Origin: Bog-756 sp963699055
GTDB taxonomy: Bacteria > Actinomycetota > Acidimicrobiia > Acidimicrobiales > RAAP-2
Reading direction: 5' to 3'
Length of the DNA: 64,000 nt
NCBI GenBank assembly: GCA_963699055.1
Contig: CAVOTA010000004.1
Location: 124,001-188,000 of the forward strand
Position 1 is the stretch's first letter; the number at the start of each line of letters is the position of its first letter. Shown here one piece after another: positions 23,136 to 33,129 of this stretch. A program made the position numbers and the translations under genes. Under the pieces are notes generated by a model. It saw only the letters and a program-made list of their open reading frames with translations, did not search any database and had not been told where the DNA came from.

Positions 23136-25859
23136 ATGGGGACGATGCTGTTCGACGGCGTTTCCCACCAGCTCCCCGATGCCGACCCGGGCGAGACCGC
23201 GGAGTGGCTGGCGGCGTTCGACGACGTGGTCCGGGTCCACGGGCGCAACCGGGCCCGGTACCTGCTCATGCGGGTGCTGGAGCGGGCCCGCCAGTCCCAG
23301 GTCGACTTCCCGGTCACGGTGACCACCCCGTACGTCAACTCCATCCCGTCGGACGCCGAGCCCGAGTTCCCCGGCGACGAGGACCTCGAGCGCCGGATCC
23401 GACGGTTCATCCGCTGGAACGCGGCGGTCATGGTGGTGCGGGCCAACATCCGGTCCGACGCCATCGGCGGGCACCTGGCCACCTACGCCAGCTCCGCCGC
23501 CCTCTACGAGGTCGGGTTCAACCACTTCTTCCGGGGCAAGGACGGCGGACCGGGCGACCAGGTCTACTTCCAGGGCCACGCCTCCCCCGGGATCTACGCC
23601 CGGGCCTTTGTGGAGGGCCGGCTGACGGAGGCGCAGCTCGACAACTTCCGGTTCGAGGTGGGAGGCGACGGACTGTCGTCGTACCCCCATCCCCGGCTGA
23701 TGCCGGACTTCTGGGAGTACCCGACCGTCTCGATGGGGCTCGGGCCGGTCAACGCCATCGCCCAGGCCCACCTGGCCCGGTACCTGGCCGCCCGCGGCCT
23801 CGCCGACACCTCGCAGAGCCGGGTGTGGGGCTTCGTGGGCGACGGTGAGTTCGACGAGCCGGAGACGATGGCCCTGCTCGGCATGGCCGGTCGTGAGCAG
23901 CTCGACAACCTCACGCTGGTCGTCAACTGCAACCTGCAGCGTCTGGACGGGCCGGTGCGGGGCAACGGCAAGGTCATCCAGGAGTTCGAGGCCACGCTGC
24001 GCGGGGCGGGATGGAACGTGATCAAGGTCGTCTGGGGCCGTACCTGGGACGACCTCCTCGCCCGGGACGTCGACGGCCTGCTCCTGGCCCGGATGAACGA
24101 GACGGTGGACGGCGAGTTCCAGAAGTACGCCACCGAGTCGGGGGCCTACATCCGGGAGCACTTCTTCGGCCCCGACCCGAGGCTGCAGGCCCTGGTGGCC
24201 CACCTGAGCGACGCCGAGCTGCAGAGCCTCCCCCGGGGTGGACACGACTACCGCAAGCTGTACGCCGCCTACCGCGCCGCCGTCGAGCACACCGGCGCCC
24301 CCACGGCCATCCTGGCCAAGACGGTGAAGGGCTGGACACTCGGCCCCGAGATCGAGTCCCGCAACGCCACCCACCAGATCAAGAAGATGACCAGGGGTCA
24401 GCTGCGGGCCCTGCGCGACCGGCTCTCGCTCCAGGACGAGATCGCCGAGGCCGACCTCGATGCCGACCTCCCCCCGTACTGCCGCCCGGACCCCGACGCG
24501 CCCGTGGGCCGCTACCTGGCCGAGCGGCGGCGGGCGCTGGGCGGACCGCTGCCCCACCGGGTGGTGCGTGCCGCGCCGCTGCCGGCACCGGATCCGGGGG
24601 CGTTCGCCGACCTGCACGCCGGCTCGGGCCGTCAAGCGGTGTCGACCACCATGGCCTTCGCCCGCCTCCTGCGCACGCTCACCCGCGACCCGTGGATCGG
24701 TCGCCGCATCGTGCCCATCGTCTCGGACGAGGCCCGGACCTTCGGACTGGAGTCGCTCATCAGCGAGGTGCAGATCTACGCGCCGGGCGGACAGCGCTAC
24801 ACGCCCGTGGACGCCGGTCTCGCCCTCCACTACGCCGAGGGGGCCGCCGGCCAGGTCCTCCAGGAGGGGATCACCGAGACCGGGGCGACGGCCACGTTCA
24901 CGGCAGCGGCCACCGCCTACGCCACCTGGGGGGAGGCTCTCGTCCCCTGCTACCTCTCGTACTCGATGTTCGGCTTCCAGCGCGTCGGCGACCTGCTGTG
25001 GGCACTGGGCGACGCCCGGGGTCGCGGCTTCCTGCTCGGGTGCACCGCCGGGCGCACCACCCTGAACGGCGAGGGCCTCCAGCACCAGGACGGCCACTCG
25101 CTCCTCCTGGCGTCGGCCTACCCGTCGGTGGCCGCCTACGACCCGGCGTTCGCCTACGAGGTGGCGTTGCTGGTGGAGGACGGCATCCGGCGGATGACGG
25201 GGCCGTACGCCGAGGACCGCTACTGGTACCTGACCCTGTACAACGAGAACTACCCGATGCCGGCCCTGCCCGCCGACCCGGCCGAGGCCGAGCGGGTGCG
25301 TCTCGGCACCATCCGCGGCCTCTACCGCTTCGCCGGGCCCCCCGAGGGGGTGGCCGCCGACGCCCCCCGTGCCAGCATCCTGTTCTCGGGAACCGCATGG
25401 CGGGCGGCCGAGGAGGCCCGGCAGCTGTTGGCCGACGGGTGGGGCGTGGCCGCCGACACCTGGTCGGTCACCTCGTACAAGTCGCTGCGCGAGGACGCGC
25501 TGTCGGCCGAGCGCCGTGGACGGCTCCATCCCGACGAGCCGGTCCCGGTGCCGCTGGTGGCCGAGTCGCTGGGCGACGGGGACGGCCCGGTGGTCGCCGT
25601 CAGCGACTACGTGCGGGCCGTGCCCGACCAGGTCGCCCGGTGGGTCCCCCGACCCTTCACCTCGCTCGGGACCGACGGCTTCGGCCGGTCCGACACCCGT
25701 GAGGTGCTGCGCCGCTTCTTCGAGACCGACGCCGCCCACGTGGTGGTGGCCGTGCTCGGCGGACTCGAGCGCGCCGGCGCCCTGCCCCGGGGAACCACGG
25801 CCAAGGCCGTGGTCGCCTACGGCATCGACCCCGACGCCACCGACCCCTGGTCGGTCTGA
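23136..25859 (+). CDS. aceE: Pyruvate dehydrogenase E1 component, homodimeric
   Basis: A 907-residue thiamine-diphosphate enzyme that decarboxylates pyruvate and reductively acetylates the lipoyl group of E2. The ThDP motif GDGEFDEPET (about 236) through NCNLQRLDG is intact. The N-terminal DFPVTVTTPYVNSI and C-terminal SYMFGFQR-like SYSMFGFQRVGDLLWA and GLQHQDGHS segments are typical of AceE. ATG at 23136 fits the family N-terminus; ATG 23145 is possible. It is not in an operon with E2/E3, which lie about 5 kb away on the other strand. It is the best candidate E1 partner for them. Confidence 0.96.
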   Translation: MGTMLFDGVSHQLPDADPGETAEWLAAFDDVVRVHGRNRARYLLMRVLERARQSQVDFPVTVTTPYVNSIPSDAEPEFPGDEDLERRIRRFIRWNAAVMVVRANIRSDAIGGHLATYASSAALYEVGFNHFFRGKDGGPGDQVYFQGHASPGIYARAFVEGRLTEAQLDNFRFEVGGDGLSSYPHPRLMPDFWEYPTVSMGLGPVNAIAQAHLARYLAARGLADTSQSRVWGFVGDGEFDEPETMALLGMAGREQLDNLTLVVNCNLQRLDGPVRGNGKVIQEFEATLRGAGWNVIKVVWGRTWDDLLARDVDGLLLARMNETVDGEFQKYATESGAYIREHFFGPDPRLQALVAHLSDAELQSLPRGGHDYRKLYAAYRAAVEHTGAPTAILAKTVKGWTLGPEIESRNATHQIKKMTRGQLRALRDRLSLQDEIAEADLDADLPPYCRPDPDAPVGRYLAERRRALGGPLPHRVVRAAPLPAPDPGAFADLHAGSGRQAVSTTMAFARLLRTLTRDPWIGRRIVPIVSDEARTFGLESLISEVQIYAPGGQRYTPVDAGLALHYAEGAAGQVLQEGITETGATATFTAAATAYATWGEALVPCYLSYSMFGFQRVGDLLWALGDARGRGFLLGCTAGRTTLNGEGLQHQDGHSLLLASAYPSVAAYDPAFAYEVALLVEDGIRRMTGPYAEDRYWYLTLYNENYPMPALPADPAEAERVRLGTIRGLYRFAGPPEGVAADAPRASILFSGTAWRAAEEARQLLADGWGVAADTWSVTSYKSLREDALSAERRGRLHPDEPVPVPLVAESLGDGDGPVVAVSDYVRAVPDQVARWVPRPFTSLGTDGFGRSDTREVLRRFFETDAAHVVVAVLGGLERAGALPRGTTAKAVVAYGIDPDATDPWSV

Positions 25860-25945
25860 CCGTCCGACGACCGTTCGGCGCCGGGCCGACAGGTCCCACG
25901 GGCGGCCCTGCCGGAGTCCGTCCGGCCCCCGGCTAGCCTTGACCC

Positions 25946-26527
25946 GTGCTCTGGCTCACCGGTGACACCGATGCGGACGCACTCCTCGCGTCCGAACCTC
26001 TGGCCCTGCTCATCGGCATGGTCCTCGACCAGCAGATCCCGATGGAGCGCGCCTTCAAGGCGCCCTACGACCTGAAGGAGCGGCTCGGCGGGACGCTCGA
26101 CCCCGGCGCCATCAGCGCCATGCCCCCCGACGACCTGGCCGAGATCTTCGCCACCAAGCCGGCCCTCCACCGGTTCCCCCGGTCGATGGCCGGACGGGTC
26201 CAGGAGGTGTGTGCGGCCGTGGTCGGAACCTACGGGGGCGACACCGCCGCCATCTGGACGACGGCCGGCGACGGCAAGGAGCTCCTGGCCCACGTGAAGG
26301 CACTGCCCGGCTTCGGTGACCAGAAGGCGCGGATCTTCGTCGCCCTGCTCGGCAAGCAGCTGGGCGTCCGGCCTCCGGGCTGGGACCAGGCTGCCGGCGT
26401 CTACGGCGAAGCCGGGTCGTTCCGCTCGGTGGCCGACATCGACTCGGCGGAGGCCCTGTCCAAGGTCCGCCAGTTCAAGCAGGCGATGAAGGCCGAGGCC
26501 CGGGCCAAGCTCCCGAACCCCGGGTGA
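25946..26527 (+). CDS. HhH-GPD-type base excision DNA repair protein
   Basis: A 193-residue protein of an actinobacterial HhH-GPD group related to 3-methyladenine and endonuclease III glycosylases. The segment LIGMVLDQQIPMERAFKAPYDL resembles the glycosylase core helix. The hairpin-helix-hairpin is seen in LLAHVKALPGFGDQKARIFVALLGK, followed by WDQAAG, where a catalytic Asp is expected. It is shorter than most glycosylases and its substrate is unknown. GTG at 25946 is preceded by TAGCCT. Its stop overlaps the start of thiE by four bases (26524-26527), so the two are co-translated although functionally unrelated. Confidence 0.82.
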   Translation: MLWLTGDTDADALLASEPLALLIGMVLDQQIPMERAFKAPYDLKERLGGTLDPGAISAMPPDDLAEIFATKPALHRFPRSMAGRVQEVCAAVVGTYGGDTAAIWTTAGDGKELLAHVKALPGFGDQKARIFVALLGKQLGVRPPGWDQAAGVYGEAGSFRSVADIDSAEALSKVRQFKQAMKAEARAKLPNPG

Positions 26528-27258
26528 CCCGTTCCGGCACGGGGGACGTGACCCGAACCGGTGGCGGTGACCGCCGGGGCCTCGCCCACCGCCACCTCTA
26601 CCTCTGCACACCGGACCGGCCCGATCTGGAGACGTTCCTCGGCCGGTGCATCGCCGGCGGCGTGGACGTCGTACAGCTGCGCGACAAACACCTCGACGAC
26701 CCGGGCCTGGTGCGCCGGGCCACCCTCGCCCAGAAGGTATGTGCCGCCGAGGGGGTTCCCTTCGTGCTCAACGACCGCGCCGACCTGGCGGCCTCCCTGG
26801 GCGCGGACGGCGTACACGTGGGCCAGGACGACATCGGGGCCGCCGCCGCCCGGGCGCTGGTCGGCCCGGACGCCCTCGTCGGTCTGTCGACCCATGCATC
26901 GGGCGAGCTCGACGTCGCCCTCGGCGACGGCACGGGTCCGGGTCCGGCACCGGCACCGGTCGACTACCTGTCGGCCGGACCGGTGGTGCCGACGCCCACC
27001 AAGCCGGGCCGCCCGGGTACGGGGACCGGCTACCTGACCGAGGCCGTCTCCCGCTCGCCGTGGCCCGTGTGGGTCACCGGCGGGGTCACCCCGGACACGG
27101 TCGCCGGACTGGCCGACGCCGGCGCCCGCCACTTCGTGGTTGTCCGGTGGCTGTGCGGGGCCGACGACCCCGGGCGCGCCGCCCGGGAGCTGCGCGCCGC
27201 CATCGACCGGGCGCTGGAGCCGCAGGGCGGCCGGCCGACGGGTGGCGGACCGGACTGA
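26524..27258 (+). CDS. thiE: Thiamine-phosphate synthase
   Basis: A 244-residue TIM-barrel enzyme joining the pyrimidine and thiazole moieties to thiamine phosphate. Diagnostic elements are VDVVQLRDKH, VPFVLNDRADLAASLGADGVHVGQDD, LSTHASGEL (family LSxHS/T), the TPTKP phosphate/pyrimidine site, and WVTGGVTPDTV. The final barrel strand is altered (HFVVVRWLCGADDP, where GVAVVRAI is usual). About 20 residues precede the domain. GTG at 26524 overlaps the upstream stop. No TPP riboswitch is visible upstream of the pair. Confidence 0.93.
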   Translation: MTRSGTGDVTRTGGGDRRGLAHRHLYLCTPDRPDLETFLGRCIAGGVDVVQLRDKHLDDPGLVRRATLAQKVCAAEGVPFVLNDRADLAASLGADGVHVGQDDIGAAAARALVGPDALVGLSTHASGELDVALGDGTGPGPAPAPVDYLSAGPVVPTPTKPGRPGTGTGYLTEAVSRSPWPVWVTGGVTPDTVAGLADAGARHFVVVRWLCGADDPGRAARELRAAIDRALEPQGGRPTGGGPD

Positions 27259-27262
27259 GGAC

Positions 27263-27281
27263 CACCGGGGACGCCCCGGTG
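27263..27281. terminator. Hairpin between convergent genes
   Basis: CACCGGGG and CCCCGGTG form a perfect 8-bp stem with a 3-base loop in the 32-bp gap between thiE and the convergent gene. There is no T tract, so it is a candidate bidirectional terminator or RNA stabiliser only. Confidence 0.5.
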
Positions 27282-27290
27282 CTGGTGGGG

Positions 27291-27926
27291 TCAGCCGCCG
27301 GCCTGGGCCGGGACCTTGACCACCTTCGCCCCGGCGGGCAGCGCCACCGCGGGCGCCGAGCCGATGGCCGAGATGTCGAGGCTGATGGTGCCTCCCGGCG
27401 TCGAGGCCGCGAACACCGACACGTAGTTGCCCCTGACCGTGTACTTGAGCGTCTCCGTCTCACCGCTCTGGGTCAGCTTCACCGTCGTCACCGATCCCGA
27501 CCGGGTGGTCGGGCAGACCGGAGCCCCGTGGCAGTTCCAGTACGGGAGGTAGGTGTGGGCCGGGTCCACCGCCTGGGCGCCGGTCGACTGCTGGGTGTAG
27601 AAGACGAGCGGGCCCTTGGCGGTCGTGGCCGAGCGGGTCACGCTGATGTACTCGGTGGAGCCGATGATCACCAGGTAGGTGCGCCGACCCTGGCTCTGGA
27701 GCCACCCGCCGAGGCGGTCCGGCGCCTGGTACGACAGGCTCGCCGTCTCGTTCCCCTGGGGCGTCTTCTCCACCAGGTACTCGCGGTAGCTCGGGGAATT
27801 CAGCGTGATCTTCTGGGCCTGGCCGAGCGCGGTACCGCTCTGGGCCTGCACGACGCCGAGCGCGGCCGCGCCGAGGCCCGCCACGGTCAGGACGCCCAGC
27901 AGGACGAAACTCAGGATCTTGCGCAT
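27291..27926 (-). CDS. Secreted hypothetical protein
   Basis: A 211-residue exported protein that I do not recognise. The N-terminus MRKILSFVLLGVLTVAGLGAAALG is a Sec-type signal or membrane anchor. The mature part is Ser/Thr-rich with predominantly beta character and two cysteines close together (WNCHGAPVC) that may form a disulfide. It contains repeated short hydrophobic strands (TYLVIIGSTEYISVTRS, YVSVFAAS). The start ATG at 27926 places the positive charges correctly for export. It converges on thiE, with a hairpin between them. Proteins of this shape are common surface or lipoprotein-like orphans in acidimicrobial genomes; the function is unknown. Confidence 0.7.
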   Translation of the reverse strand: MRKILSFVLLGVLTVAGLGAAALGVVQAQSGTALGQAQKITLNSPSYREYLVEKTPQGNETASLSYQAPDRLGGWLQSQGRRTYLVIIGSTEYISVTRSATTAKGPLVFYTQQSTGAQAVDPAHTYLPYWNCHGAPVCPTTRSGSVTTVKLTQSGETETLKYTVRGNYVSVFAASTPGGTISLDISAIGSAPAVALPAGAKVVKVPAQAGG

Positions 27927-28029
27927 CTCACTCGCTTCCGCAACGGGGGGTCGGGCCGGGGATCGCGGTGACCCCGGTGGTGGCCCGGGCAGGGGGCCCG
28001 GTGCACACGCTACCGGGTGGGGTGCCGGC

Positions 28030-29145
28030 TCAGATACCGATGCGCTGGGCCAGCAGCTCGCGGTGGTAGGCCGGATCGCCCAGCATGAGCTCCGACGACT
28101 TGGCCCGCTTGAAGTAGAGGTGGGCGGGGTGCTCCCACGTGAAGCCGATGCCGCCGTGGATCTGGATGGTCTCGGCCGCGGCATGGAAGTACGCCTCCGA
28201 GCAGTACGACTTGGCCAGGCTGGCCACGACGGGGAGCTCGTCGGAGTCCTCGGAGGCGGCCCACCCGGCGTAGTACGCCGCCGACTTGGCCGACTCGACC
28301 TCGAGGAGCATGTCGGCGCACTTGTGCTTGATGGCCTGGAAGCTGCCGATCGGACGGCCGAACTGGATGCGGGTCTTGGCGTACTCGACCGAGCTCTCCA
28401 GGCACCGCTGGGCGCCGCCCACCTGCTCGGCGGCGAGTGCCACGGCCGCCAGGTCGAGGGTCTTCGACAGGCCGGCCTCGGCCCCGCCGTCGGTCCCGAT
28501 GAGCCATGCCGGGGTGTCCGCGAACTCCAGGCGGGCCTGCTTGCGGGTCTGGTCCATGGTGGCCAGCGGCGTCCGGGTCAGGCCGTCGGCGTCGCCCTTG
28601 ACCCCGAACAGCGACAGGCCGGCCTCGGTGCGGCCCACGACCAGCACCAGGTCGGCGATGTGGCCGTCGACGACGAACGACTTGTGCCCGTTGAGCGCCC
28701 AGCCGTCGGCGGTCGGCGTGGCCGCCAGGGTGATGCCGTCGGCGTCCCAGCGGCCGGAGTCCTCGGTGAACGCCAGGGTGGCGATGGTCTCCCCGGCGGC
28801 GATCCCGGGCAGCAGGTACTCCTGCGCCTTCTGGTCCCCCGAGGTGAGGAGGGCGTTGGCGGCCAGGGCCACCGTGGAGAAGAAGGGCGCGCACAGCAGG
28901 GCCGCTCCCATCTCCTCGAGCACGACGATCAGCTCGACGTAGGTGAAGCCGGCGCCGCCGAACTGCTCGGGGATGATGAGCGACTGGAGGCCGAGCTGCT
29001 CCGCCATCTGCGTCCAGACCTCGGGGTCGTAGCCCTCGGCCGTCTCCATCAGCCGACGGACCTCGGTCTCCGGCGACTTGTCGTCCAGGAACCGGCGCAC
29101 CGACTTGCGGAGCTCGTCCTGCTCCTCGCTGAAGGCGAAGTTCAT
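28030..29145 (-). CDS. Acyl-CoA dehydrogenase
   Basis: A 371-residue FAD-dependent acyl-CoA dehydrogenase acting on the alpha-beta bond of an acyl-CoA. The three family domains are in order: N-terminal helices (FSEEQDELRKSVRRFL), beta domain (TLAFTEDSG) and C-terminal helices with RIQFGRPIGSFQAIKHKCADM and QIHGGIGFTWEHPAHLYFKRA. The C-terminal motif resembles subunits of heteromeric FadE enzymes in actinobacterial sterol or fatty-acid catabolism, so it may need a partner. I could not place the catalytic Glu with certainty. ATG at 29145 follows a GGAGAG ribosome-binding site. It is divergent from the metallo-hydrolase. Confidence 0.92.
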   Translation of the reverse strand: MNFAFSEEQDELRKSVRRFLDDKSPETEVRRLMETAEGYDPEVWTQMAEQLGLQSLIIPEQFGGAGFTYVELIVVLEEMGAALLCAPFFSTVALAANALLTSGDQKAQEYLLPGIAAGETIATLAFTEDSGRWDADGITLAATPTADGWALNGHKSFVVDGHIADLVLVVGRTEAGLSLFGVKGDADGLTRTPLATMDQTRKQARLEFADTPAWLIGTDGGAEAGLSKTLDLAAVALAAEQVGGAQRCLESSVEYAKTRIQFGRPIGSFQAIKHKCADMLLEVESAKSAAYYAGWAASEDSDELPVVASLAKSYCSEAYFHAAAETIQIHGGIGFTWEHPAHLYFKRAKSSELMLGDPAYHRELLAQRIGI

Positions 29146-29317
29146 AGTCTCTCCATCCGGTGGTGTCCCCCACCGGGGACGTCGTGTGGTGCCCGCACCG
29201 GGGCAACGTGCCCTGTTTGTCTACCAGAACCGTGCGGAGCGTGACCAACGGGGAGGGCCCACCCGGCCCGCCGGCCCGCCGGGCCCCACTACGCTCGGCG
29301 ACGAGGAGGTGGCGACC

Positions 29318-29935
29318 ATGGCCGACACGATCATCGACTACCAGGACACCGCCGTCGAGGTGCACCGCGTGGTGGTCGGACCCCTGGAGAACAACGTCTA
29401 CATCGTGCGCTGCCGGGAGACGGGCGAGTCCCTGCTGATCGACGCCGCCAACGAGCACGACCTGCTCCTCGAGCTGTGCCGGGACCTCGGGGTGCGCCAG
29501 GTGGTCGAGACCCACGGGCACTGGGACCACATCCAGGCCGTGGAGGCCGTCCGCGACGCCGGGATCGACGTGGCCGTGACCCGGGCCGATGCCGCCATGC
29601 TCCCCTCCTACGACCGGATCCTCGAGGACGAGTCGGTGGTCCCCGTCGGCCGCCTGCGGGTGACCACCATCGCCACGCCCGGCCACACGCCGGGGTCGAT
29701 GTGCTTCGCCGTCGAGGGGACACCGCTGCTGTTCAGCGGGGACACCCTCTTCCCGGGCGGAGCGGGCAACACGTCCTTCGAGGACGCCGATTTCGCCACC
29801 ATCATCGCCTCCATCGAGCAGCGCCTGTTCGTCCCGTTCGCCGCCGACACCCTGGTGCTGCCGGGGCACGGCACGGGTACGACCATCGGCGCCGAATCCC
29901 CCCACCTCGCCGAGTGGGTCGAACGGGGCTGGTAG
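29318..29935 (+). CDS. Metallo-beta-lactamase-fold hydrolase (glyoxalase II-like)
   Basis: A 205-residue MBL-fold enzyme. The metal-binding motif THGHWDH (about residue 67) is followed by the downstream His in TPGHTPGSMCFAV, Asp in LLFSGDTLFPGG and the terminal His in VLPGHGTGT, so a dinuclear site is complete. The size and motifs fit hydroxyacylglutathione-hydrolase-like enzymes; in an actinobacterium the thiol would more likely be mycothiol. ATG at 29318 is preceded by GAGGAGG at 29303-29309. It converges on the debranching enzyme, with a GGCCGC/GCGGCC inverted repeat (29953-29974) between. Confidence 0.88.
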   Translation: MADTIIDYQDTAVEVHRVVVGPLENNVYIVRCRETGESLLIDAANEHDLLLELCRDLGVRQVVETHGHWDHIQAVEAVRDAGIDVAVTRADAAMLPSYDRILEDESVVPVGRLRVTTIATPGHTPGSMCFAVEGTPLLFSGDTLFPGGAGNTSFEDADFATIIASIEQRLFVPFAADTLVLPGHGTGTTIGAESPHLAEWVERGW

Positions 29936-29974
29936 GCGGCACGCCGGCCACCGGCCGCGGGCGGACCGGCGGCC

Positions 29975-32203
29975 TCAGACGGCGGTGGAGGGCCGGCGGG
30001 GCTCGCTGATGACCTCGATCTCGGGCGGCAGCCCGGTGATCGCCACCCCGCCCGGCACCTCGCTCCCGACCTCGATGGTCACCCGGGAGCCAGCCAGCGG
30101 GATCCCCTCCACCTTCAGGTAGCCGATGCCCTCGGGGAGGTTCGGACACAGCCACGTCTTGCCGTAGGGGATCCACGGGTCGAGGCGCAGGAGCGTGCGC
30201 AGGCACAGCAGGGGCGAGGCCGCCGACCACGCCTGCGGCGAGCACGACGTCGGGTAGCCGACGGGGACGTCGAGCTCCCGTCGGTCGAGCCCGCTGAACA
30301 GCTCGGGCAGGCGGCCGCCCTGGGCCGAGGCGGCGTCGATCAGGCCGAAGATCAGCTGCTGGGCGGCTCCGTCGAATCCGTACCGGGCCAGGCCGGCGGC
30401 GACGATGGCGGTGTCGTGGGGCCAGACCGAGCCGCAGTGGTAGCTGATCGGGTTGTACCCCCCGTTGGCGCTCGACAGGGTGCGCACCCCCCAGCCGCTG
30501 AACATCTCCGGCGACACCAGCGCCTGCGCCACCCGGTGCGCCTTGTCCTCGTCCACGATGCCGGTCCACAGGCAGTGGCCGATGTTCGAGGTCAGCGAGT
30601 CGATGGGCCGCTTGTCGGCGTCGAGGCCGACGGCGAACCAGCCCCTGTCCTCGAGCCAGAAGTCGCGGTTGAAGTTGGCCTTCAGGTGGGCGGCCTTGGA
30701 CCGGAACCGGTCGTAGGTGACGGTGTCGCCCGCCTCGAAGGCGAAGTGGGCACTCGCCAGGTAGGCCCCGTAGGTGTAGGCCTGCACCTCGGCCAGGGCG
30801 ATGGGCGCGTCGGCCACCCGGCCGTCGCCGTAGCGGATCCCGTCCCAGCTGTCCTTCCACCCCTGGTTGGCCAGTCCCCGGTCGGTGGCCCGTCGGTACT
30901 CCACGTAGCCGTCGCCGTCGGCGTCGCCGAAGTGCTCGATCCACTCGATGGCCCGGGCGGCGTTGGGGAGGAGCTCGTCCACCAGCTCGCGGGCCACGCC
31001 CCAGCGGCGCATCTCACCCAGCAGCATGACGAACAGCGGGGTGGCGTCCGCCGTGCCGTAGTAGATGCTGCCACCGCCGAGGGAGAGCGACGCGGCGTCA
31101 CCGAAGCGCATCTCGTGGAGGATGCGGCCGGGCTCCTCCTCGTGGCGGGGATCGACCTCGGTGCCCTGGAACCGGGCGAGCGTCTGCAGCACGCCGCTGG
31201 CCAGGTCGGGGTCGACCAGGAGCGCCATCCACGCCGTCAGCAGCGAGTCCCGGCCGAACACCGTCATGAACCACGGTGCTCCCGCCGCCACCACCACGCG
31301 TTCGGGGAAGTCCGGATCGAAGATCCGGAGGGCGCCCAGGTCCTCGGCGCTTCGGGCCACGACCTCCTTGAGCGCCGGGTGGTCGGTCTCGACCCTCGGG
31401 ACCTGACGGCGCCACTCGGCCAGGCGCTCGGTGGGCGTGGCGCGCTCGACGGGCTGTCCGCACAGGTACTTGGGGGCGAACACGGCCCCGTCGATGACGG
31501 GCCCGACCTCGATGCAGGTGGTCCACTCGCCCCGGGGCGGCACCACGACCTCGTAGGTGACCAGGCCGGGGGCCACCGTGGCCGCCCCCGCCGTGCGCAG
31601 CTCGACGCCCCGGGCGACCAGCCCGCGGCGGTAGGTGTAGGTCAACGACGCATGGGACCCGCCGTCGCCGTCGGAGGCCCCGACGTCGCCGGCGTGCACC
31701 CGGCCCGCCCCCCCGACGGGCCGGTCGGTCACCGAGCTGGTGACCGCACCGGCGTTCACCCCCGCCGCCACCCGTCCCTCCTTGACGGCGAAGAGGTCGG
31801 CGAAGTCGGCGTCCACCAGGACCTCGACGGTGCAGGCGGTCGCCTCGTCCGAGAAGTTGCGCAGGGTGAGCTCCTCACGCATCCCCTGGCCCACGTGCCT
31901 GCTGCGGAACACCATCAGGGTGGAGTCGGCCCGTCCCGGGTCCGGCAGGTTGCGCGACACGAAGGTGGCGCTGAACGGGTCGTCGGTCACGGCGGCCAGG
32001 GGTTCGGCCTGGGCCCCGTTCACCAGCACCTCGAAGCGGGACACGATCCGGGTGTCCCGGAAGAACAGCCCCTGGGCCGCACCGGGCGAGATGTCGCCGG
32101 CGCCACCGCTGATGGCGAAGGTCGACTCGTCGACCAGGGTCACCGCTCCGGTGCCGGCGCCCAGCTGGGTGACCGGGCCGGCGTAATTCCAGGGGTCGGG
32201 CAT
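29975..32203 (-). CDS. Glycogen debranching-type alpha-glucosidase
   Basis: A 742-residue protein related to amylo-alpha-1,6-glucosidases (glycogen debranching enzyme, (alpha/alpha)6 barrel). The N-terminal 260 residues form the beta-rich GDE_N-type domain (GLFFRDTRIVSRFEVLVNG). The C-terminal barrel has PWFMTVFGRDSLLTAWM, the acidic SWDGIRYGDGR and VQAYTYGAYLASA segments, and GGYNPISYHCGSVWPHD. This architecture is common in actinobacteria and is thought to trim alpha-glucans or osmolyte glycosides. ATG at 32203 has TACGGT six bases upstream. No other glycogen gene is adjacent, so the exact substrate is open. Confidence 0.9.
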   Translation of the reverse strand: MPDPWNYAGPVTQLGAGTGAVTLVDESTFAISGGAGDISPGAAQGLFFRDTRIVSRFEVLVNGAQAEPLAAVTDDPFSATFVSRNLPDPGRADSTLMVFRSRHVGQGMREELTLRNFSDEATACTVEVLVDADFADLFAVKEGRVAAGVNAGAVTSSVTDRPVGGAGRVHAGDVGASDGDGGSHASLTYTYRRGLVARGVELRTAGAATVAPGLVTYEVVVPPRGEWTTCIEVGPVIDGAVFAPKYLCGQPVERATPTERLAEWRRQVPRVETDHPALKEVVARSAEDLGALRIFDPDFPERVVVAAGAPWFMTVFGRDSLLTAWMALLVDPDLASGVLQTLARFQGTEVDPRHEEEPGRILHEMRFGDAASLSLGGGSIYYGTADATPLFVMLLGEMRRWGVARELVDELLPNAARAIEWIEHFGDADGDGYVEYRRATDRGLANQGWKDSWDGIRYGDGRVADAPIALAEVQAYTYGAYLASAHFAFEAGDTVTYDRFRSKAAHLKANFNRDFWLEDRGWFAVGLDADKRPIDSLTSNIGHCLWTGIVDEDKAHRVAQALVSPEMFSGWGVRTLSSANGGYNPISYHCGSVWPHDTAIVAAGLARYGFDGAAQQLIFGLIDAASAQGGRLPELFSGLDRRELDVPVGYPTSCSPQAWSAASPLLCLRTLLRLDPWIPYGKTWLCPNLPEGIGYLKVEGIPLAGSRVTIEVGSEVPGGVAITGLPPEIEVISEPRRPSTAV

Positions 32204-32288
32204 CCCGGTACCGTACCGCCGACCTGCTCAGGACCGGTATTCCCCCTGGTGGCCGGCGTGGGACCACCGGACACCGGAGGGGTCGCCT

Positions 32289-32314
32289 ATTCCACCTACC
32301 GCCGTAGGGGAAAT
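32289..32314. promoter_or_regulatory. Inverted repeat upstream of sufC1 (candidate Fe-S regulator operator)
   Basis: ATTCCACCTA, six spacer bases, then TAGGGGAAAT: the arms pair at 8 of 10 positions. It ends 13 bases before a TACACT -10 box (32328-32333) and 26 before the GTG start, so it overlaps the -35 region. The right arm, read on the other strand, is identical to the half-site upstream of sufB (41783-41792). Confidence 0.5.
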
Positions 32315-32340
32315 AGCCGGGACGGGCTACACTCGACGGC

Positions 32341-33116
<776 letters not shown>

Positions 33117-33129
<13 letters not shown>

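Noticed and set aside
22491..25739. Very long antisense frame opposite aceE
   Set aside because: Only its last 162 codons (RNase HI) are real; the rest mirrors aceE and has no domain.
25860..25945. TPP riboswitch for the unit containing thiE
   Set aside because: No CTGAGA-type thi-box elements and only 86 bases available.
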